Of a DNA stretch of 64,000 nt, positions 21,029 through 32,110 are shown piece by piece; positions within the stretch are counted from its first letter, which is position 1, and each line of letters starts with the position of its first letter. A program made the position numbers and the translations under genes. The notes below the pieces were generated by a model that saw only the letters and a program-made list of their open reading frames with translations, was not told the origin of the DNA and did no database searches. This DNA is from Blattamonas nauphoetae. Lineage: Eukaryota; Preaxostyla; Oxymonadida. The DNA is taken from contig JARBJD010000318.1 of NCBI GenBank assembly GCA_033064195.1, positions 1 through 64,000 on the forward strand, in the 5' to 3' direction.

Positions 21029-22638
21029 AGGACAGAAAAGGCTGACGACTCAACTAGCAGTTCAGCAACGCGTTCAGCTTAAGCAAAATTCGACACACCT
21101 TGCTAAGATTAATAATGTTCTGACGGGAGCGTGAGAATCCAATCATTTCACGGGAACAATCATCGTTTTTCAGGTTTCTGTCCAATTGGAGATTGGGAGA
21201 CAAATAAAAAAGAAAAAGGATGATGAATGAAATGAAGAATTATGAGAATCAATGGGAAACGAGGATTGAAGAACTGATCGTAAATGATGAAGTCAGTGGC
21301 CTTTGGACTGCGAGAGAAGATCCCCAAGGTCCAAATCTTTGAAGTGTGGGTTCTATTTGAATGGAAAGAACACCGAGAAGATAATGTGAAGAAGATTATT
21401 CACAGAATCATTGTACACAGCGATGTTGAGGATGGAGAGGATCAGTTTGCTGTAATCTGCGATGTTCATGTCCAGTCGATGAAGTGGAGGTATTGTTGTC
21501 TGAAAGATCATGAGAAGGAAAATTGTTGTTGAAGAACGATAGAATCAGACATGTTTGAATTGATTCTCGAATTTGGGCGGCCAGATTTCCGCTCGTGTCT
21601 CCGGAGACGGCATTGGATCTCGACAGGCAACATAAGGAGAATGTGGTCTTTCATAGAACTCCTCGATGCTATTACGCGATGATTGAAGACCCTACCAGCG
21701 AAAGAGTAGAGAAAAAGGAAGCAAAAAATAGTGATGGACATCTTGAATTATATACAATCGCTCCTCGATCATTCGCGTCCACAGTTCGAGCATTTGTTGG
21801 CTACTTCACATCACTCAGTTTTTCGAGATTCCAAAATTACATCTCGAGCGTAGACGGATTGCTCTGTTCTGGACCATGTTCATCGAGAACAACAAGGCCA
21901 AGAAAGTCACCAACACCATCTGGACGCTGCACTTTCACAGAAGAATCGACCTCACCAATGGTAGGTTGATATTCGGGGATGAACGGTTTGAGGGGAGCAG
22001 GAAGCATGAACTTCTGTGATTGGAAGGAGAAGACTTCTTGGACCATTGAACGCAATTCTGGTGCAATAGAAAGGAGATTGAACTCGTTGACAGATTATAC
22101 GGTGCTGTGAAATGTCAAAGGGATGGAGACAGAAACCTGATGATCTCTTCCTCTTCTTCTTCCTCCTCTTCATTATGAAATGAATCCCCAGTGAGATTTA
22201 GAGCTGACAAATGATGGTTCATGGCTAGCATAGAAATTTCGCCATCGCTGCGGAAAAAAGAGTGGAGAAATAAGTTAAAAATGTAGCGGCATACTTGTCG
22301 TGCTGGAAGAAAGCTAAGAGGAATCATTCGCGAAATATCGGTCAAGGTCTTCATCACATGGCAGAACGAGTGCTAAAATGTGTTTGTGGATGGTTGATCC
22401 ATTATTCTGTTTTGGATCGATCAAGTCTTCCAAGAGTGCCTAGGATGGTTTTTCTGCATCTAAACTCTTTAATGACGCCTTATATGATATATCTCGTGTG
22501 CACGATAGTGATTTAAGGGTGAAGATAGCTTTCGACATTTTGAGTATCTCTCAATGGGCTTGATCACCACAACATACGAAAGTTGGAGAAATTAGTGGTA
22601 TAAGATCGATAGTTGAGATTGATGAAAGTCAAGTATTC
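21029..22638. other. Unassigned region with short coding-like frames
   Basis: Contains frames at 21284-21532 and around 21850-22030 (+, with WTMFIENNKAKKVTNTIW) that look protein-like but are short and unrecognised. The left target duplication of the hAT-type element (GATTTTAC) ends the region at 22639-22646. Confidence 0.3.
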
Positions 22639-22646
22639 GATTTTAC

Positions 22647-25160
22647 TAGGCATGGCTGACCGGCCAAAAGTGCCGGTCAGTGTCACCTCAGAATTTGTAT
22701 AAGGGTCAGATCTCTCTTGATTTGTAAATTATATGTTTTAATCAAGAATATGACAAAATTGCTGAGATTCATGTTCAGATTAACTTCAAATTCGTGGTGA
22801 GAAGGCAACCCTCTTTGTATGTTTCTCTTTTTCGTCAGCCTCTCTTCACACTTCAGTTTTATGAGAACGAGGAAGAGGAGGCTGTTTGTCATGCATTCTG
22901 CGACAAATATAATTTGCCAAACACTTTGTATTCCCATCTTGTTTCCCAAGTAACCGCAATGCATCAACAATTCCTTCAAACAGAAGAAGAAGAATCAGAA
23001 TGGGAAAAGGAAGATGAGAGCTATGAAGAAGAGGAAGTTGAAGAATACTCCGAATTTGATGCTCCTCTTCCTCAAAAGCCGCTCCAACAACCCGACGCTG
23101 GCGGAGAAATCATCAATCCATTCACGCCACCACTGCCTCCAGTTCCGACAAAATCGTCTCCACAAACAAAAAAAAACAGAAGCAGAAATTCGGGAGGCAA
23201 TCGAACGACTGACACGACAAGGAGAAGAAATCAGAGACAAGAGAGAACAAGCAGCGAGAGAAAAAGAGAAGAACGAAACTCCAAAAACAAAACAGATAAC
23301 AGAAAAGGAAAAGACAAAGATTGTGAACAAACTGTATGAAGACGCCAAACGACGAAACGAAGAACAGCGGAAGAAAGAGGAAGAGAAGAGAAGACAACAA
23401 GAAGAAGAAGAAGCGAAATTGGAGAAAGAAGTGAAAAAGAAGTATGGAAAAGCAACTCAACGAAACTACGTCCATTGTAAGGAGCTCACTCTTCAGATCG
23501 GATGAACGACACCACACACACGTCCGGAACAGCAAACGAACAATCAAAACAATCACCACATTCATCGCCGAAAAAGAAATTTGAAAATGTCAGAACAACT
23601 CATCGTGATTTCTCGCAGGAGTCGTTTCCACAGTTGAAGCGAGGGACACTGGAAGCTCAGGAAGTGAGGACACGAAGCGATCACACCACACAAATCTCGC
23701 AGGAATTAACTGAAAAGATGGAAAAAGAAATCGCACAACAGAAGTACCTTGAAGGAACCAAGAAAAACCGGAAAGAACGGTTGGACAACGAACGCGACGA
23801 GAAGGAACAGTCGAAACCAACATTCCGAAAGCGAATTGTGCTCCCTTCAGACGAAATATCACCAAAGAAAGTGACATTGGAACAAAACAGAATCGACTCT
23901 CTCACAGCTCGCCTTGATCACGAAGCGAAGGAACGATCGAAAACAGCCCGCTCAGACAAGAAATCACACAAGATTGTGGAACAGAAGCAACGGAAGCGGA
24001 TTGACGAGGTGTTTCTTCATTTAGTTTCTGGATTAGGAGAGTGGAAAAGTGAGAATGTTGGATCCCCAAATTTACCCGACGATGGGGAAAACCACACCAC
24101 CTCACAACAAAATCAAGAAACGGAAGCCCTTTTGAATGCGACAGAGCGTAGAGTGGTCATTTCTCTCTCCCAACCATCCACCTCAATCAGAAAATGGAAA
24201 AACTTGAACAAACCGCATTTCGAAACAAGCGCACTCTCGCCCACCCTCCCAACTCGCATCGAGGATGCTTCAAGCCCATATTTCACAACTCAGAATATCT
24301 CCACTCCAAAGACAGAGTTGTCCATCCAGGAAAGTTTCGAACCGTTCCCACAACAGTCTCCGCTGAGTGGAACAGGCAAAACATCATTTCTTTTGCTTGC
24401 ATCATTAGATGCTGTTCACAGGATCCGAAATTCAATCACTTTCTAGATAGAATTGGAAAGCCCGAAAGATGTTGATGCCGAACTGATTGAAAACGAAGAA
24501 CCGCCTTTTGGACTGAGTTTTCACGTGTGGGAGGGTGTAATTCATCATGTTGCGTTCATTTTGGAGGAGAAGCTGCGATCTCGTGGTTTGAGATGAGAAG
24601 GAAGGAGACAGAAAGTGTTTCAAAGATAAAGTGACATTTGGAGAGTCATATTCGTATTTTTCTTCATTTTTGGACCTTTTCAGAAATCACTGAGAGAATT
24701 AGATGAACATTATCATGCCTAAATCGAGCGATCTCACAGTTGATTTGGTTAATACAAAATTACATTCTTTGACTCTTGGGAGACTTCAAAAACAATGTAA
24801 GTCAAATTTCAAGAAATATTCCAAATATAACTTTCATATTGATGACATGTTTAAATAAAACGAATTGATGTGTCCTGAATCTCAATCGATCACATGCCCA
24901 TTACTGTTTTTGACATCATTCCGGCAAGAAATGTCTTAAAATATGAGTGAAACAGCTTCATTGAAGTGAGAATGATTCAATAATGGTTAATTCGATGTAA
25001 TAATGTGAAGAATCGTGTAATTGATTCGAATTTCGGTTTCAACAAAAGCCACCTCGGAGAAATGGTACATCTCGATTACGGGTTCCGATATTTCTCCGGT
25101 CAGTGACCGTCAGTACTTTTCGATGAAAACTGACCGGTCAGTGCCGGTCAGCCATGCCTA
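22647..25160. mobile_element. hAT-type non-autonomous element carrying coiled-coil coding sequence
   Basis: 2514 bases. Perfect inverted ends TAGGCATGGCTGACCGGC and its inverse, with an exact 8-base target duplication GATTTTAC at 22639-22646 and 25161-25168. Subterminal ACCGGTCAG words recur at both ends. A TAG-start end and 8-base duplication are hallmarks of the hAT superfamily. No hAT transposase is present. The interior is occupied by a coiled-coil coding region (22794-24446), so this resembles a gene-fragment-carrying (Pack-type) element. Confidence 0.85.
22794..24446 (+). pseudogene. Coiled-coil cytoskeletal-type protein fragment inside the hAT element
   Basis: First part (22794 to about 23165): FENEEEEAVCHAFCDKYNLP then an acidic region and a proline-rich linker. 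A run of adenines at about 23167-23175 lies at a frame change. Next comes a strongly charged coiled coil (IREAIERLTRQGEEIRDKRE, KLYEDAKRRNEEQRKKEEE) ending at 23505. From 23502 a third frame continues with KLYEDAKRR-like repeats (RIDSLTARLDHEAKERSKT) to 24446. The FxNEEEE...FCDKYNLP motif and the LYxDAxRR repeats resemble long cytoskeletal or axonemal coiled-coil proteins. That is a resemblance only. The frame changes suggest a decayed captured copy, or introns that I could not place. Confidence 0.55.
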
Positions 25161-25256
25161 GATTTTACGGACTGGATTACCTCTTGCATTTCACTCGAAC
25201 AAAACTACTGTTTTTTTGGAAAGTGAAAAATTGCGACCCAATAAAAGCCAACGAAA

Positions 25257-26102
25257 ATGAATCGACAAAAATACAACTCACAAATGAGTGATAAAATGAT
25301 CGATCACAATCAATCGACGATCAAAGAGAACGCAGCCGCTATTGAGACAATCCAGAATGTTGTGCAACCAGATGGATCAATCACATGTTCAAGTCTTGCA
25401 ACATCAGACATTAAAGGATTGATCAATGTTAATGGAGCGAAATGGAACATATCAGAGGGAACTCTACCAAAGTATCCTGGAACATATCCATCATCTACTT
25501 TTAAGTCTGGTATTTCAATCTCACAATCGATTGCCGAAGCGTCAGGAATTCAGTTCAATGGTGATGGTATCATTATGTGGTCACCATGTGATACACCAGC
25601 TTTGTATTACTACGATGAGGACAATGGTTCAGGAGTGTTTTCAATATCATCAACTGGAAGTTTTTCTCAGTTGTCAGACAGAAGAGTGAAAAGGAATATT
25701 GTTCCATACCCCAATGTTCTTGAACAACTGAATAAAGTCGATATTGTGCAGTATCAGTTCAACACATTCGACTCGAAGATCAGCAAAGTCACAAAGCAAA
25801 TAGAGAATGAGACAGATGAAGAACACTTGAAGAACTGCAAAGAGAAATATGAATGTTTGAAGAAGGAAAGTGAGAAGAAACACATTGGTGTGATCGCACA
25901 ACAGATCCAAGAAATATTCCCTGAAGTCGTGAATGATTCCAATCCAGATTGTCTTCAAGTCGATTATGCTGAACTCTCTTGCTTCTGTATCAAAGCCATT
26001 CAGGAATTATCCTCTAACGTCGGACACCAACAGTCAATCATCAATGAACTAATACAAAAATACAATTCGCTGATCGACACAATGACTAGTACTCCAACAT
26101 GA
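25257..26102 (+). CDS. Fibre-like protein with S74 intramolecular chaperone domain (Polinton A)
   Basis: 281 residues. The C-terminal half begins with SDRRVKRNI at about residues 140-148, the signature start of the Peptidase_S74 (endosialidase-type) intramolecular chaperone. It continues through KKHIGVIAQQIQEIFPEVV and LQVDYAELSCFCIKAIQEL, then a terminal helix. In phage and large DNA viruses this domain trimerises fibres and cleaves itself at the serine of that motif. The N-terminal half is glycine- and serine-rich. It converges with, and overlaps, the neighbouring minus-strand gene by about 17 bases. A host-attachment role is inferred from the family. Confidence 0.8.
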   Translation: MNRQKYNSQMSDKMIDHNQSTIKENAAAIETIQNVVQPDGSITCSSLATSDIKGLINVNGAKWNISEGTLPKYPGTYPSSTFKSGISISQSIAEASGIQFNGDGIIMWSPCDTPALYYYDEDNGSGVFSISSTGSFSQLSDRRVKRNIVPYPNVLEQLNKVDIVQYQFNTFDSKISKVTKQIENETDEEHLKNCKEKYECLKKESEKKHIGVIAQQIQEIFPEVVNDSNPDCLQVDYAELSCFCIKAIQELSSNVGHQQSIINELIQKYNSLIDTMTSTPT

Positions 26103-26496
26103 GATCAACCAGAAATTCATAGTACTCTTTGATCATTTTGCCATTGATTGTCTCAGTTGTTTCCATCTCAATTGATTCACCAGAACTGTCTTTGAACCAG
26201 ATCTTCACTATTGATTGTCGAGTAGTTAATTCCCACTTCTTTCGCTTCGCAATCTGTTCATTACAGAAAGCTACATATGAATCATTGAATGCATCAGTTT
26301 GAATCCAATCACCATGGATTGTAATGTGCTGTGGAATATCCTTTGAAATGACTGTTGTTGAACCATTAATTTCTTCCCTCACATGGATGAGTTTGCAGTC
26401 GAGGAAGGTAATGTATTTTTGTTTTCGGGAATTGACAAAATCATGATGAAATTGAGCAGTGTGAGAATTCTGAATTGAGAAATAGCGTTTGACCAT
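26086..26496 (-). CDS. Small conserved-type Polinton A protein, function unknown
   Basis: 136 residues from an ATG, beta-rich in appearance (TVISKDIPQHITIHGDWIQ, QSIVKIWFKDSSGESIEME). It lies between the fibre gene and the capsid gene in the same orientation as the capsid gene. A T-rich motif of the type seen before other capsid-side genes (TATTTTATTTTTGTAG, minus strand) precedes the start by about 10 bases. I do not recognise the family. A minor structural role is a guess from its position. Confidence 0.6.
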   Translation of the reverse strand: MVKRYFSIQNSHTAQFHHDFVNSRKQKYITFLDCKLIHVREEINGSTTVISKDIPQHITIHGDWIQTDAFNDSYVAFCNEQIAKRKKWELTTRQSIVKIWFKDSSGESIEMETTETINGKMIKEYYEFLVDLMLEY

Positions 26497-26538
26497 TTGT
26501 GATTTCTACAAAAATAAAATATCACATTTGCTTAATCA

Positions 26539-28119
26539 TTAATAACCTCTCTTCACTTCTTCGTATGCTTCTTGGAGTCGACGATCAATGACATAACGCA
26601 CTCGTGGTTGTCCATTTTCAATCCAGAATAACCAGTACGTTGCCTGATGTAATGCCAATATCGGTGGAGGAGGACCTTCAGGAGTTGAGGTGAAATATGG
26701 ATCCAGTTCTCCTTGAATGATTGGTGTTCCTCTGAAGACAATATTGACTGATTCTGCTGTTGAGATACCTTCTTCTCCACCAGCAATTTCATTTCGATCT
26801 GTTGGAACCATAAAAGTAAAACATGTGGCATCTGTTGTTGCTCTTCTTCTCTTAAAATCCTTTCCTCTGTCGTTGTATATACGTGTTGAACAAATTGAAT
26901 TTTCAAACTCTTGTGTGGCAGAACATCCAATGAAATCACCATTCACCATCATCATTTGATAAAACTCTGGTGAGATCGTTGACATTGGGAAATTAGGATA
27001 GTTGGATCCAAGCATTTCGAACAGACCAACATATTGAGGATTTCTGAAGACTGTACATTCATTTGGTCTTTCAGGGAATAAACACATCAGATTCATATGA
27101 TTGTTGAGCTTGATACTTAAGTTTGATCTCACTCCCATGGCGTTTGCTTGTGATTGGAATGATTGAGTGTCAATTCTTTCTGCTTTCAGAACATAAACAG
27201 TCTTTGTATATGTGTTGAAGAGGGATTGTTTTGTTGCATCTGTGATCTGGTATCCGTAACAAATGGTTGAAACTTTATCCACCGATGAATGAAGCACAGT
27301 TGATGTCACCGATTTTGGAGAAACAGATGGGAAGGAGGTTGCTGTCGTGGGTCCAAACTGATCAGGTTGGAGAACAGGATTTCCGATCTGGGTAAATTCC
27401 TGTGTTAATGTTGAGAATTCTCCGTGGTACATTAATTCTATCTTAGCATTCCCAGCTAGAGTTGCGAGTGTCATATTCGGTTGTTGATCGATACTGTTTT
27501 CAAACGTTTTTCGAACGACAGATGAAATCTGAACAGGGCAATACACGAGTGAATCTGTTGTTAAATGAAATCTCAAACGTAAATTACCAAAGATGGAATT
27601 AGGATACTGATCAAAAGTACTCAATGGAAGTAAATTGACAAACGGAATAACCAAGGGTATCGTAAAAGTGATGTTCGAAGAAGCAGCATCGACTGGAACA
27701 TGATAGTATCCACACACACTTGGATCCATTCTCTGAACATTTTCCCAAAGACTGTAGCAATGCTTCATGTTGTTTTTCTCTTCAAATGACTTGAATGTAT
27801 GATACAGAAATGATTCGTGTACATGATTATTCTGGAGTGTATTGTCAATAATGTTTCCTTTACTGTCGACGAGTCTCATGTCTCGAATTGCATCTGATGA
27901 TGATTTATATCCGTAGAACATACCGTATGTTCCGACATCTTTTGTGAATGCACCAGATGGTTTCACGTATGGCACAGTAATCGTTAGATCAATACGCAAA
28001 TGACTCTTCGCAAACTCAGTCACATCATGTCCGTCATAGCACAATGGAACTTCAATCTCATCTCCAATTCTACATGGCATCGGAGGATTAGTAGGATGCA
28101 CTTCCTGAATTGAATACAT
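26539..28119 (-). CDS. Polinton major capsid protein (A)
   Basis: 526 residues from an ATG. The composition is beta-rich with few charged helices. It aligns by eye along its length with the capsid region at 48283-50154. Examples are KHCYSLWENVQRMDPSVCGYY against KHCHTPWQNAWNHDESVAGVY, NSIFGNLRLRFHLTTDSLVYCPV against RCLYGDLKLSVHINEDAFVCCPV, and the C-terminal PPPPILALHQATYWLFWIE against PAPILATTATMWWVLRY. Gene size and genomic company fit the double-jelly-roll capsid of Polintons. The identification is by family logic, not a structure match. Confidence 0.7.
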   Translation of the reverse strand: MYSIQEVHPTNPPMPCRIGDEIEVPLCYDGHDVTEFAKSHLRIDLTITVPYVKPSGAFTKDVGTYGMFYGYKSSSDAIRDMRLVDSKGNIIDNTLQNNHVHESFLYHTFKSFEEKNNMKHCYSLWENVQRMDPSVCGYYHVPVDAASSNITFTIPLVIPFVNLLPLSTFDQYPNSIFGNLRLRFHLTTDSLVYCPVQISSVVRKTFENSIDQQPNMTLATLAGNAKIELMYHGEFSTLTQEFTQIGNPVLQPDQFGPTTATSFPSVSPKSVTSTVLHSSVDKVSTICYGYQITDATKQSLFNTYTKTVYVLKAERIDTQSFQSQANAMGVRSNLSIKLNNHMNLMCLFPERPNECTVFRNPQYVGLFEMLGSNYPNFPMSTISPEFYQMMMVNGDFIGCSATQEFENSICSTRIYNDRGKDFKRRRATTDATCFTFMVPTDRNEIAGGEEGISTAESVNIVFRGTPIIQGELDPYFTSTPEGPPPPILALHQATYWLFWIENGQPRVRYVIDRRLQEAYEEVKRGY

Positions 28120-28500
28120 GGGACGAAATTTTCGTGATCGTCCGAAAGTTCGAGCACCTCTTTTTTTAAAACCTCAGAAAGGACTGTAATTTTACCGTTT
28201 TCTTAATAATGTTGTGTTCAATAGACAGAAAATAGCGGGAAAATCTTAACTTTTCGATGTACACCTTTTCCTGGTATCTGAAGTAGTTGAGTTGGGTCGA
28301 TCATCATTTGAGAATAAAGAAAAGGAAAAAGAACGCATTTCAGTGAGAAAATCAGTTGATAATCGTCAACATGTGAAATGTAAATGTCAAAGGAATGATT
28401 TTAGGCCAAGGTGTGAGAATTGGAGGAAAGTGGGGATTGTGGCAAGAATCATCTGTACTGATACAAATGATGATCTGCTCCTGTTTGTCTTTGATATGAG
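28120..28500. other. Edge of Polinton A and unassigned sequence
   Basis: The capsid frame is open for about 18 further codons upstream of its ATG, with a basic stretch. Beyond about 28.2 kb nothing is recognised apart from a short lysine-rich frame at 28292-28510 (+). Confidence 0.3.
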
Positions 28501-29430
28501 GAGCTTCTAGGATGGACGATAGTCCTTGAGTTTAGTGGCGAGGGATGGTGGGAGTGAGGAAAAGATCGAGATCGTGAAAGGGAGAAGGATCGATATTCTC
28601 TCTTCATGGTGATATTCATCAGTTGATTTTGTTGTCGCTGGAAATGGCTGAAAGAATGAGATGAGAAGAGAGGAGGGTCACACTGCGACAATCATTGTCA
28701 ATGTTTCGATCATCAAAACGGCAGGACGATGTTCGTGAGGCCTCTTGTGTGGAATTATCTTCGCTTCATCATCATATGCTTCGCTTCTTTCTTCATCTTT
28801 TTTCTTTTGTCTGATTTCTCTGCCATTGGTCTTCTTCCTCTTGCGACGGACTTGACTCTTTGCCCTTCTTTCTTCATTTGTTCGTTTTGTTCGCTTGTAC
28901 ATTTTTCTTCATCCTCTTTTCTTTTTTCGCTTCTTCAATTCTTGTATTTCCCACTTCTTGTTGTTTTCGACTCTTTTGTTGCATTCTTGTAATTTTCAGC
29001 CTTTCTCATTTTCTTCTTATATTCTTCCTCTTGTATTTCCTTTGTCGCTCCTGCTTCACCTTCTTTGCAGCTTTTATTGCTATTTTCCTTCTTCTTTGCG
29101 CCATATTTCTGTGATGTCGGAAATTGGGCTTCTCTTCGCTCTCTTCTTTGTCTTTGTGTCCCTGGTCCTCTCCCTGTTGTTGTTTCTATCTGAGTTCAGA
29201 TCGTTTTCTAAAATCTTTCTCTTTTCATGCATTTTCCGCAAGATTGTTTGAAAACTCTGTGATTGTAGCTGGAACAGAACGGTGCTGCATGGATTCCTCC
29301 CATGGGAGGGGGCTTTGAACATCTTCGATTGGTGCGGACGAAGTTTGTGCCTGAAATCTGAAGATCCGCGAGGGAAACAATCCAGATGTTTTACGAGCGG
29401 TTTGATCGACTATTAACTCGATGAAGAGCA
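28500..29430 (-). pseudogene. Lysine/glutamate-rich coiled-coil gene remnant
   Basis: The minus strand reads as charged coiled coil in several frames: ILRKMHEKRKILENDLNSD, then EYKKKMRKAENYKNATKES, then MYKRTKRTNEERRAKSQ. The frames change every 100-200 bases with no clear splice sites, which fits a decayed or indel-ridden host coiled-coil gene. Confidence 0.4.
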
Positions 29431-30600
29431 ATCAATCAACAGCTCTTCCTTCGTTTTAGAAAATCCTTGACAACAATATTGTTGTGAGATGAGCATGGAG
29501 TTTAACAACACAAGATGAATGAAGAAGAAAGTGCGATGAGACAAATGAATCGAGATTGGTCACGACATGTGAGTATCCTTCACTGTGGAGGAGTGTCCAC
29601 GTCGGCGTGTTTGGCGGTGGGTGTGAGAGGACAAGCGATGCTTGTTGACGTTGTGGAGAAGATGAAACTACAGTTCGTGCATTCTCGCAGCCATAGACGC
29701 TCTGATTTGAGTCGGATCTGTTTTGTGATTTCCCCGATGAGCAAACCCGGATATCAAAAAACATGCATTTGGCATGTTAATTGGATTGGACGGTGCCAGC
29801 GTTGGACTGGACAATTGACTTCGGTTGGATATTCAATTTTCATCCTGTTCATTTTACTCTCATTCCATATATTTGTTTCCTTTCACTTGAAAATGAGAAT
29901 AGTCTGTTGAAAATCAGCGAAATGGTGAGAATCCGATGATACTCTTCTTCAAGTGACGAGTTGCTTGATCCACCCACCATTGGACGTCATTGGATGTCAT
30001 TGGACATTTCGCTGATACTTTTGTTCTGATGTCTTCTCAATTAGTGCATACCGTTTTTGAAGTTTTCAAAGAGTCGGCAAAATTGGACTGTCCGATTGGA
30101 CATCCAGTCCTGGACGTCCAATCGACATCTAGAAAGGGTCACAGTTGCTTCTCCATTTCGATGTTGGTGTGATATTACCACCCATCTCTCACTTTTTGAT
30201 TAGTCTTAGACCTCATCACTTTGTTTGAGCGAGGTAGTGCCTTCATCTCTGCATTTTGCTGCCCCTGGATGTGACCAAACTCAGAACAGTTTGAGTCGCC
30301 GTTGATAGTGTTTTCTCTCTTTATTTTCAATTTCTAGCCACTTCCTTCACTTCTTCTCTCCATCTCTTGCAGGAACAGGGTGCTCATTCATCCACAAGCG
30401 AAAAGTCAACACGATCGAACTGTCGGACGTCTTCTCCTCTGAGAAGAAATGAACAACTGTCATCGAATTGGTAGAAAATGGACTCAGAGTATTTTCAAAG
30501 GGAACCTCCAAGACGACGGGCATATTGTTCCCCAATATGCACTAGGATGGGAGATCTGTTGCCATCGGTTTGAATCTCTTGCTTATTCATTTTTTGACAT
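29431..30600. other. No gene supported
   Basis: Has a mixed frame at 29515-29910 (+) with a hydrophobic C-terminal stretch, and a cluster of TTGGACAT / GACGTCCAA words with inverted symmetry at about 29975-30131. Neither is convincing as a gene. Confidence 0.3.
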
Positions 30601-30654
30601 TTTTCATCGTATTGGACCCTCCTCATTCATATCTTCACATTCGACAAATAGATC

Positions 30655-31248
30655 GGGAGTTAAGGGGAGATTTGAGCAGATCGCGAAACAGGCCGAGGCG
30701 AAGAGGCAAGAATCGGAGGAGATGGTAGCTAGGAATATGGAATCAGATGATGAGAAGAAAGATTCGAAGACAGTTGTGATTCCAAAGGAAGTGAAGTCTC
30801 CAGAACCCAGCCAGAACAAGATTGAACAAGAACACACTGTTGCACTTGTTGTAACTCTAACTGATCAAACGATGGCCGAATCAATCGGTGAAGAAAAGAA
30901 GGAATCAACAAAACAAGTCGAGAAGAAAGAAGAACCGAAAGTTCAGGACAATGAAATACTTTGCGAAAACAATGGAAGAGAAGAATTTATCATCGATACA
31001 AGGTTTGTCAGAATGAATTCCCAGAAATTTCATCTCATCTTCATTGTCCTCTCAAGAGATATCTCCGTTCTTCATAATCTTTCACATTCTCCACATTGAT
31101 CCTTCTTCTCTTTTTCTCCTTAACCTCCAGAATTCAACATTTCCCCCCACACGACAATGCTCCAACGAAGTCAACGTCGTTGAACACAGCTTCTTCAACC
31201 GGGTATTCTTCACAATCGCTTTCCTCAAGATCTTCCTCTAAATCATGA
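30655..31248 (+). CDS. Charged low-complexity protein, 3' exons
   Basis: The exon ending at 31002 encodes a lysine/glutamate-rich chain (GRFEQIAKQAEAKRQESEEM, ESTKQVEKKEEPKVQDNE). An intron at 31003-31130 (128 bases, GTTTGT to CTCCAG) joins in frame to 31131-31248, which ends in a serine-rich tail (SSQSLSSRSSSKS) and TGA. The upstream limit is uncertain. The frame stays open back to an ATG at 30449, but coding character begins near 30655, just after a possible acceptor (AATAG). Function unknown. The tail suggests a phosphorylated or nucleic-acid-associated linker, which is inference. Confidence 0.5.
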
Positions 31249-32110
31249 TCACACTTGTTAACGGTCTCACCTACTCTTTTTTGGTCATACACAGACACCC
31301 TGGACTGAATTTGTGTTCTGATCTCTTCGAACTCGGCGTATTTCTACTTGTGCATGGCCCTGATGATCACACTTGCGAAAATCGGAAAGGAGGGGAATCA
31401 AAGATTCTTGGACGCTCGCTTCGATCTGAACAGGGAGTGACGGTGAATGAAAAGCAAACAAGGAAGGGGATGCGAGGAAGAACGAACATAGACGCGCTGT
31501 TGATGTTTGTAAGATCTCAACCAGCCCTAAAATAGACTGAGCCAATCGTCGAAGGAAATTCAGAAGAATCACAACAAGCTGAAGGTCGGCTGCCGTATAT
31601 TTTGTCTTCTTTTCACTTAATTCGTCACTAATCACACTTTTTTACCTTGTGTCATTTTTACCAGCCAGGTTCTGATATCCACCCTCGCCATATCAATTAT
31701 TCCATCTTTGAGATCATTGCTGCAAGAATATGTTTGTTGAATTGATAATTCGAGGAGAAAAGGATGTGGTTTGGAATGATCATCCCATTTCCATCCGATA
31801 ATTCAGTTCTCCGGACACAATTGACCTCAATCTGCTGAAATATCTCTAATCTGCCCACAGAACACCTTCCCTTGTCGTTTCGAGTCATTTTGTTGCAATG
31901 ACTTGGATTTCACCCATTGCCCGGTTTTATGAACTCCCTCGGCTCCCAAATAGGAGACTGGACATTGGACTGGACATTGCCACCTCGACTGGACACAGCT
32001 TAACAGGCCAAACATGCATCGCGCAGAAGAACCTTGGTGCTGATGAGGAGGAGGTTGGACTTGGAGATTGGGGTGGTGATGAGTGTGGTTGATGGCAGAA
32101 AGAGTAATTT
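31249..32110. other. No gene recognised
   Basis: Short frames on both strands, and a run of TGGACATTGGACTGGACATT-type words at about 31950-32000. Nothing is supported as coding. Confidence 0.3.

Larger units (their letters stand above)
25257..28119. mobile_element. Polinton (Maverick) fragment A
   Basis: A cluster of three virus-type genes: fibre-like protein (+), a small protein (-) and a double-jelly-roll-type capsid protein (-). No polymerase, integrase or ATPase is nearby, so it is a piece of a Polinton, cut at about 25.2 kb (next to the hAT element) and about 28.2 kb. The three frames themselves look whole. The outer ends and terminal repeats were not found. Confidence 0.75.

Noticed and set aside
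29975-30131. TTGGACAT / GACGTCCAA word cluster, with similar words near 3.9-4.2 kb and 31.95 kb, as a transposon or regulatory array
   Set aside because: The words are short and irregularly spaced, with no shared longer unit, ends or target duplication.
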